This document shows positions 6,695 through 9,427 of a DNA stretch of 9,427 bases, piece after piece. The position numbers and the translations under genes were made by a program. The notes beneath the pieces were generated by a model, which worked only from the letters and a program-made list of their open reading frames with translations, did not search any database and was not told the DNA's origin. This DNA comes from an uncultured Clostridia bacterium. GTDB taxonomy: Bacteria; Bacillota; Clostridia; TANB77; CAG-508. The first letter of the stretch is position 1. Each line of letters starts with the position of its first letter. The DNA is taken from NCBI GenBank assembly GCA_934122125.1, contig CAKOVW010000040.1, forward strand, positions 1-9,427, given 5' to 3'.

Positions 6695-6727
6695 CTTATT
6701 GTATAAGCATTTTGCTTATACAATAAG
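6695..6727. repeat. Perfect 15-bp inverted repeat (stem-loop) after carD
   Basis: CTTATTGTATAAGCA (6695-6709) is followed by TTT and its exact complement (6713-6727). The left arm is itself nearly palindromic: TGCTTAT 6693-6699 and ATAAGCA 6703-6709, with TGCTTAT again at 6713-6719, so two shorter alternative hairpins compete with the long one. There is no T run after it, so alone it is not a standard terminator. It may protect the carD mRNA 3' end or act with the terminator just downstream. Confidence 0.8.
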
Positions 6728-6764
6728 AAATACTAGAAGGTAATTATGACCTTCTTATTTTTTT
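6728..6764 (+). terminator. Rho-independent terminator between carD and dnaG
   Basis: AGAAGGT (6735-6741) pairs with ACCTTCT (6749-6755) around a 7-base loop. AAATA/TATTT can extend the stem past a 2-base bulge. A run of seven T (6758-6764) follows. The stem is short but well placed after carD and before the dnaG promoter region. Confidence 0.72.
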
Positions 6765-6790
6765 ACATAAAATATTTGTCATAAAGTATA

Positions 6791-6819
6791 GAAGGATTTA
6801 AACACTTTATGTCGAATAA
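6791..6819 (+). promoter_or_regulatory. Putative sigma-H-type promoter for the dnaG-rpoD operon
   Basis: GAAGGATTT (6791-6799), an 11-base spacer and GTCGAATAA (6811-6819) fit, at every specified position, the Bacillus subtilis sigma-H consensus as I remember it (RnAGGAwww, 11-12 bases, RnnGAATww). A weaker sigma-A-type pair, TTTAAA (6797-6802) with TATAAG (6820-6825) at a 17-base spacing, overlaps it, so both holoenzymes could use the site. An 8-bp inverted repeat, CATAAAGT and ACTTTATG, brackets the -35 half at about 6780-6787 and 6804-6811. Confidence 0.55.
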
Positions 6820-6850
6820 TATAAGTAGTATGTAGAAAGGTTGTCAAAAA

Positions 6851-8641
6851 TTGGTAAGATATAGTGATGAACTAATTGAAGAAATAAGGTCGAGCAATGA
6901 TATTGTAGATGTAATATCTAAATATGTAACTCTTAAAAGAAGTGGGAGAAACTTTTTTGGATTATGTCCGTTTCATAAAGAAAAATCTCCTTCTTTTGCT
7001 GTTTCACCAGATAAGCAAATATTTCATTGTTTTGGTTGCGGAGCAGGTGGAAATGTTATTCACTTTATGTCAAAAATAGAGGGCCTAGACTTTAAGGATA
7101 CTTTAGAGCTACTAGCAAACAGAGCAAATATTGAATTACCAACTTTAGATAATTTTGAAGATGACAAAACAGCAAAATTAAAATCAAAAGTTTATGAAAT
7201 AAATAAAATTGCAGCTGAATTTTACCATGAAAATTTATATAAACCTACATCAAAAGTAGCACAAGAATACATAAAAAAAAGAAAACTTGATAATCGTACA
7301 TTAAAGGCTTTTTTAATTGGCTATGCAGGTAATTTTAATGAGCTATATTTATTGCTAAAACAAAAAGGTTATACAGAAGAAGAAATGTTGGCATCAAGTT
7401 TAGTTAAAAAAACCGAAAATGGTGGATACATGGATAGCTTTAGAAAAAGACTAATGTTTCCAATACAGGATATTAGAGAAAGGGTTATTGCATTTGGCGG
7501 TAGAGTATTAGATGATAGTAAACCTAAATACATAAATTCACCAGAAAATATAGTATATAGCAAAGGTAGAAATTTATTTGGACTTAATGTGGCAAAGAAA
7601 CATGACACTAAAAAAATTGTTATAGTAGAAGGATATATGGATGCTATTTCTTTGTACCAAAGAGGTATTACAAATGTTGTAGCATCACTTGGAACTGCTA
7701 TGACAGAGGCACAAGGCCGTTTACTTAGAAGATATAGTGAGCAGGTAATTTTAGGTTATGATGCAGATGGAGCTGGACAAGCAGCTATATTAAGAGGAAT
7801 GGAAATTTTGCAAAACTTAGGTTGCGATATTAGAGTATTACAAATAGAAGGAGCAAAAGACCCAGATGAATATGTGTTAAAATATGGACCTGAAAGGTTT
7901 CAAAAATGTGTAGACAATGCTATTTCATTAGTAGAATTTAAAGTAAAAGTTTTACTAAAGGAATTGAATATAGAAAATACAAATGATAAAATAAAATTTT
8001 TAAATGAAATTGCAAAAATTTTAGCAAAAGTTACAAATCAGATGGAAAGAGAAATTTATGTAGATAAAATTGCTAAAGAGTACAAAATATCAAAAGAAGC
8101 AATTTATGCTGAAGTAAACAAACTTATGTACAAAGATAGCCAAGGAAGTAAAAAGCTAGAAAAAAGGGTAACCACAATGGTGCCAAAAGAAGAAAAATCA
8201 AATAGCATTTCTGAGGTGGTACTAAAAAGGGAAAATTTGGTAATATATCTACTTATAAATGAATATTCTAAATGTTATGATAAAATAAAAAATTTGATTA
8301 CATTGAACTATATTCAAGATGATACAAACAAACAAATCTTGAAAAAAATGTATGAAGAATTTGAAAAAGGAAATAGTAATACTAATCAATTATTAGATTG
8401 GTTTGAAGATGAAAAAATTATTAGTCATATTACAGAAATAATGGCTTATGATTTTGAAATAACTGATGTAAACAAAGCTATAGATGATTTGATTAATATT
8501 TATGAAAAAGAAAAGCTAATAAATAGAAGAAATGAAATTTTGAAAAAGCTAGATAATGCATCTGATACCAGTTCAGATGATATAAAGGAATTAGAAATGG
8601 AACTTAATGATATTATTTTAAAACTAGCCAAAATCAAGTAG
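6851..8641 (+). CDS. dnaG: DNA primase DnaG, TTG start
   Basis: Makes the RNA primers for replication and is recruited by the DnaB helicase. At 596 residues it has the usual bacterial length. The N-terminal CHC2 zinc domain has C39, H42, C60 and C63 (GLCPFHKEKSPSF...FHCFGCGAGG). The TOPRIM catalytic core shows VEGYMDA (E260) and DADGAG (D304, D306), then KDPDE (336-340). The C-terminal ~150 residues form the expected helical helicase-binding part. The start is TTG at 6851, since no ATG or GTG fits the conserved N terminus (YSDELIEEIRSSNDIVDVI). AGAAAGG (6834-6840) lies 10 bases upstream, a rather long spacing, so initiation may be weak. The rpoD ribosome binding site overlaps the dnaG stop, the classical dnaG-rpoD arrangement. 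Confidence 0.96.
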   Translation: MVRYSDELIEEIRSSNDIVDVISKYVTLKRSGRNFFGLCPFHKEKSPSFAVSPDKQIFHCFGCGAGGNVIHFMSKIEGLDFKDTLELLANRANIELPTLDNFEDDKTAKLKSKVYEINKIAAEFYHENLYKPTSKVAQEYIKKRKLDNRTLKAFLIGYAGNFNELYLLLKQKGYTEEEMLASSLVKKTENGGYMDSFRKRLMFPIQDIRERVIAFGGRVLDDSKPKYINSPENIVYSKGRNLFGLNVAKKHDTKKIVIVEGYMDAISLYQRGITNVVASLGTAMTEAQGRLLRRYSEQVILGYDADGAGQAAILRGMEILQNLGCDIRVLQIEGAKDPDEYVLKYGPERFQKCVDNAISLVEFKVKVLLKELNIENTNDKIKFLNEIAKILAKVTNQMEREIYVDKIAKEYKISKEAIYAEVNKLMYKDSQGSKKLEKRVTTMVPKEEKSNSISEVVLKRENLVIYLLINEYSKCYDKIKNLITLNYIQDDTNKQILKKMYEEFEKGNSNTNQLLDWFEDEKIISHITEIMAYDFEITDVNKAIDDLINIYEKEKLINRRNEILKKLDNASDTSSDDIKELEMELNDIILKLAKIK

Positions 8642-8655
8642 GAGGTTTAATATAT

Positions 8656-9427
8656 ATGAAAAAGAAGCAAGAAGATGAGCCAATAGTAGAAGATGAAATT
8701 AAAGAAACAGAAGTAGCTAACAAAGAAAAAAAGGCTAAAGCTCCAAAGAACGAAAAAGTAGAACCAAATGAAGTAAAAGAAGAAAAAACAAAAGTAAAAA
8801 AAATAGAAGAAGTTAGCAAAGAAAAGGTAGAGAGCATTTTAAAAAGAGCTAAAGAAAATGGAAAAATTACTTATGGTGAGCTTGCTAATGAATTAGAAAA
8901 TACTAATCCAGATCAAATTGAAGAGGTATTTGACGCTTTTGATGGCTTAGGAGTAGAGGTTTTAAAAGATGGCGATTTAGATATAGAGCCAGATATAGAT
9001 GATTTAAGAGAAGTAGAGGACATTAAGCTAGATGATATTGACTTAATAAATATGGAAGGCATTAGTGTTGATGATCCTGTTAGAATGTATTTAAGAGAAA
9101 TAGGAAAAATTCCTTTATTGACATATGAACAAGAATTAGATTTAGCTCAAAGAATTTTAAAAGGAGATGAAAGAGCAAAACAAAAGCTAACAGAGTCTAA
9201 CCTAAGACTAGTAGTAAGTATAGCCAAAAAATATGTTGGCAGAGGAATGCAACTATTAGACTTAATTCAAGAAGGAAACATGGGCCTAATAAAGGCTGTA
9301 GAAAAATTTGATTATACTAAAGGATATAAATTTAGTACTTATGCTACATGGTGGATTAGACAAGCAATTACAAGAGCTATTGCAGACCAAGCAAGAACTA
9401 TACGTATACCAGTTCACATGGTAGAAA
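8656..9427 (+). CDS. rpoD: Housekeeping sigma factor RpoD/SigA (3' end outside the window)
   Basis: The primary sigma factor that directs RNA polymerase to most promoters. Residues 1-257 are visible and the frame runs off the window. AGGAGG (8640-8645), which begins inside the dnaG stop, lies 10 bases before the ATG. Residues 1-54 are a very Lys/Glu-rich, probably disordered extension. Region 1.1 follows at about 55-105 (VESILKRAKENGKITYGELANEL), then an acidic linker (106-132) and region 1.2 (SVDDPVRMYLREIGKIPLL). Region 2 is present with NLRLVVSIAKKYVGRG, DLIQEGNMGLIKAVEKFDY and the -10-recognising YKFSTYATWWIRQAITRAIADQARTIRIPVHM. The region 2 match is close to sigma-A from other Bacillota, so identity is secure. 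Regions 3 and 4 are beyond the window. Relative to B. subtilis SigA the N terminus is about 40 residues longer. Confidence 0.96.
   Translation, partial: MKKKQEDEPIVEDEIKETEVANKEKKAKAPKNEKVEPNEVKEEKTKVKKIEEVSKEKVESILKRAKENGKITYGELANELENTNPDQIEEVFDAFDGLGVEVLKDGDLDIEPDIDDLREVEDIKLDDIDLINMEGISVDDPVRMYLREIGKIPLLTYEQELDLAQRILKGDERAKQKLTESNLRLVVSIAKKYVGRGMQLLDLIQEGNMGLIKAVEKFDYTKGYKFSTYATWWIRQAITRAIADQARTIRIPVHMVE

Noticed and set aside
6810..6816. TGTCGAA, a perfect match to the Spo0A-binding box core, upstream of dnaG
   Set aside because: It overlaps the GTCGAAT of the candidate sigma-H -10 element, which resembles the box by itself. A single 7-base match is weak evidence.
1..9427. Reverse-strand open frames, CRISPR arrays, tRNA or rRNA genes, insertion sequences, reverse transcriptase
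   Set aside because: The reverse frames lie opposite real genes and encode Leu/Phe/Ser-rich products with no ribosome binding sites or motifs. None of the other elements was seen by eye on either strand.

Overview
The window is strongly AT-rich, with A/T-ending codons, AGGAG-type ribosome binding sites, close gene packing and Bacillota-type gene families (single-gene ECF module, CarD/CdnL, dnaG directly followed by rpoD). It most resembles an AT-rich clostridial genome, possibly an uncultured gut lineage. That placement is inference; no rRNA or other taxonomic marker was compared. All genes lie on the + strand.

Region 1 (1-771) is the 3' end of a large, probably surface-exposed protein whose last ~60 codons change abruptly in composition, from about 30% to about 52% GC, with adenine falling to about 17%. 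These codons encode a C-type-lectin-like ending with many AAC- or AAT-derived codons. This is the signature of the variable region (VR) of a diversity-generating retroelement (DGR) target. No reverse transcriptase or template repeat is in the window, so the target is remote from them or they lie upstream. A strong terminator (818-866) closes this unit.

Region 2 (912-5417) is a tight five-gene run with small gaps or overlaps: a membrane-anchored CapA-family metallophosphatase-like protein, the ribosomal protein S12 methylthiotransferase RimO, and a folate-family ECF transporter made of a FolT-like S component, one ECF ATPase and a short EcfT. The ATPase lacks the H-loop histidine, and EcfT has altered coupling motifs and no final helix.

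Region 3 (5425-6764) holds dut (dUTPase) and carD (RNA polymerase-binding regulator), each with a recognisable sigma-A-type promoter. The dut terminator and carD promoter are physically overlapped. Region 4 (6765-9427) is the macromolecular synthesis pair dnaG-rpoD (primase, then the housekeeping sigma factor, cut by the window end). It is preceded by a sequence that fits the sigma-H promoter consensus at every specified position.

Together the right half is a transcription and replication housekeeping block: CarD stabilises open complexes formed by the sigma factor encoded two genes downstream. The left edge is an accessory, apparently hypermutable ligand-binding protein.
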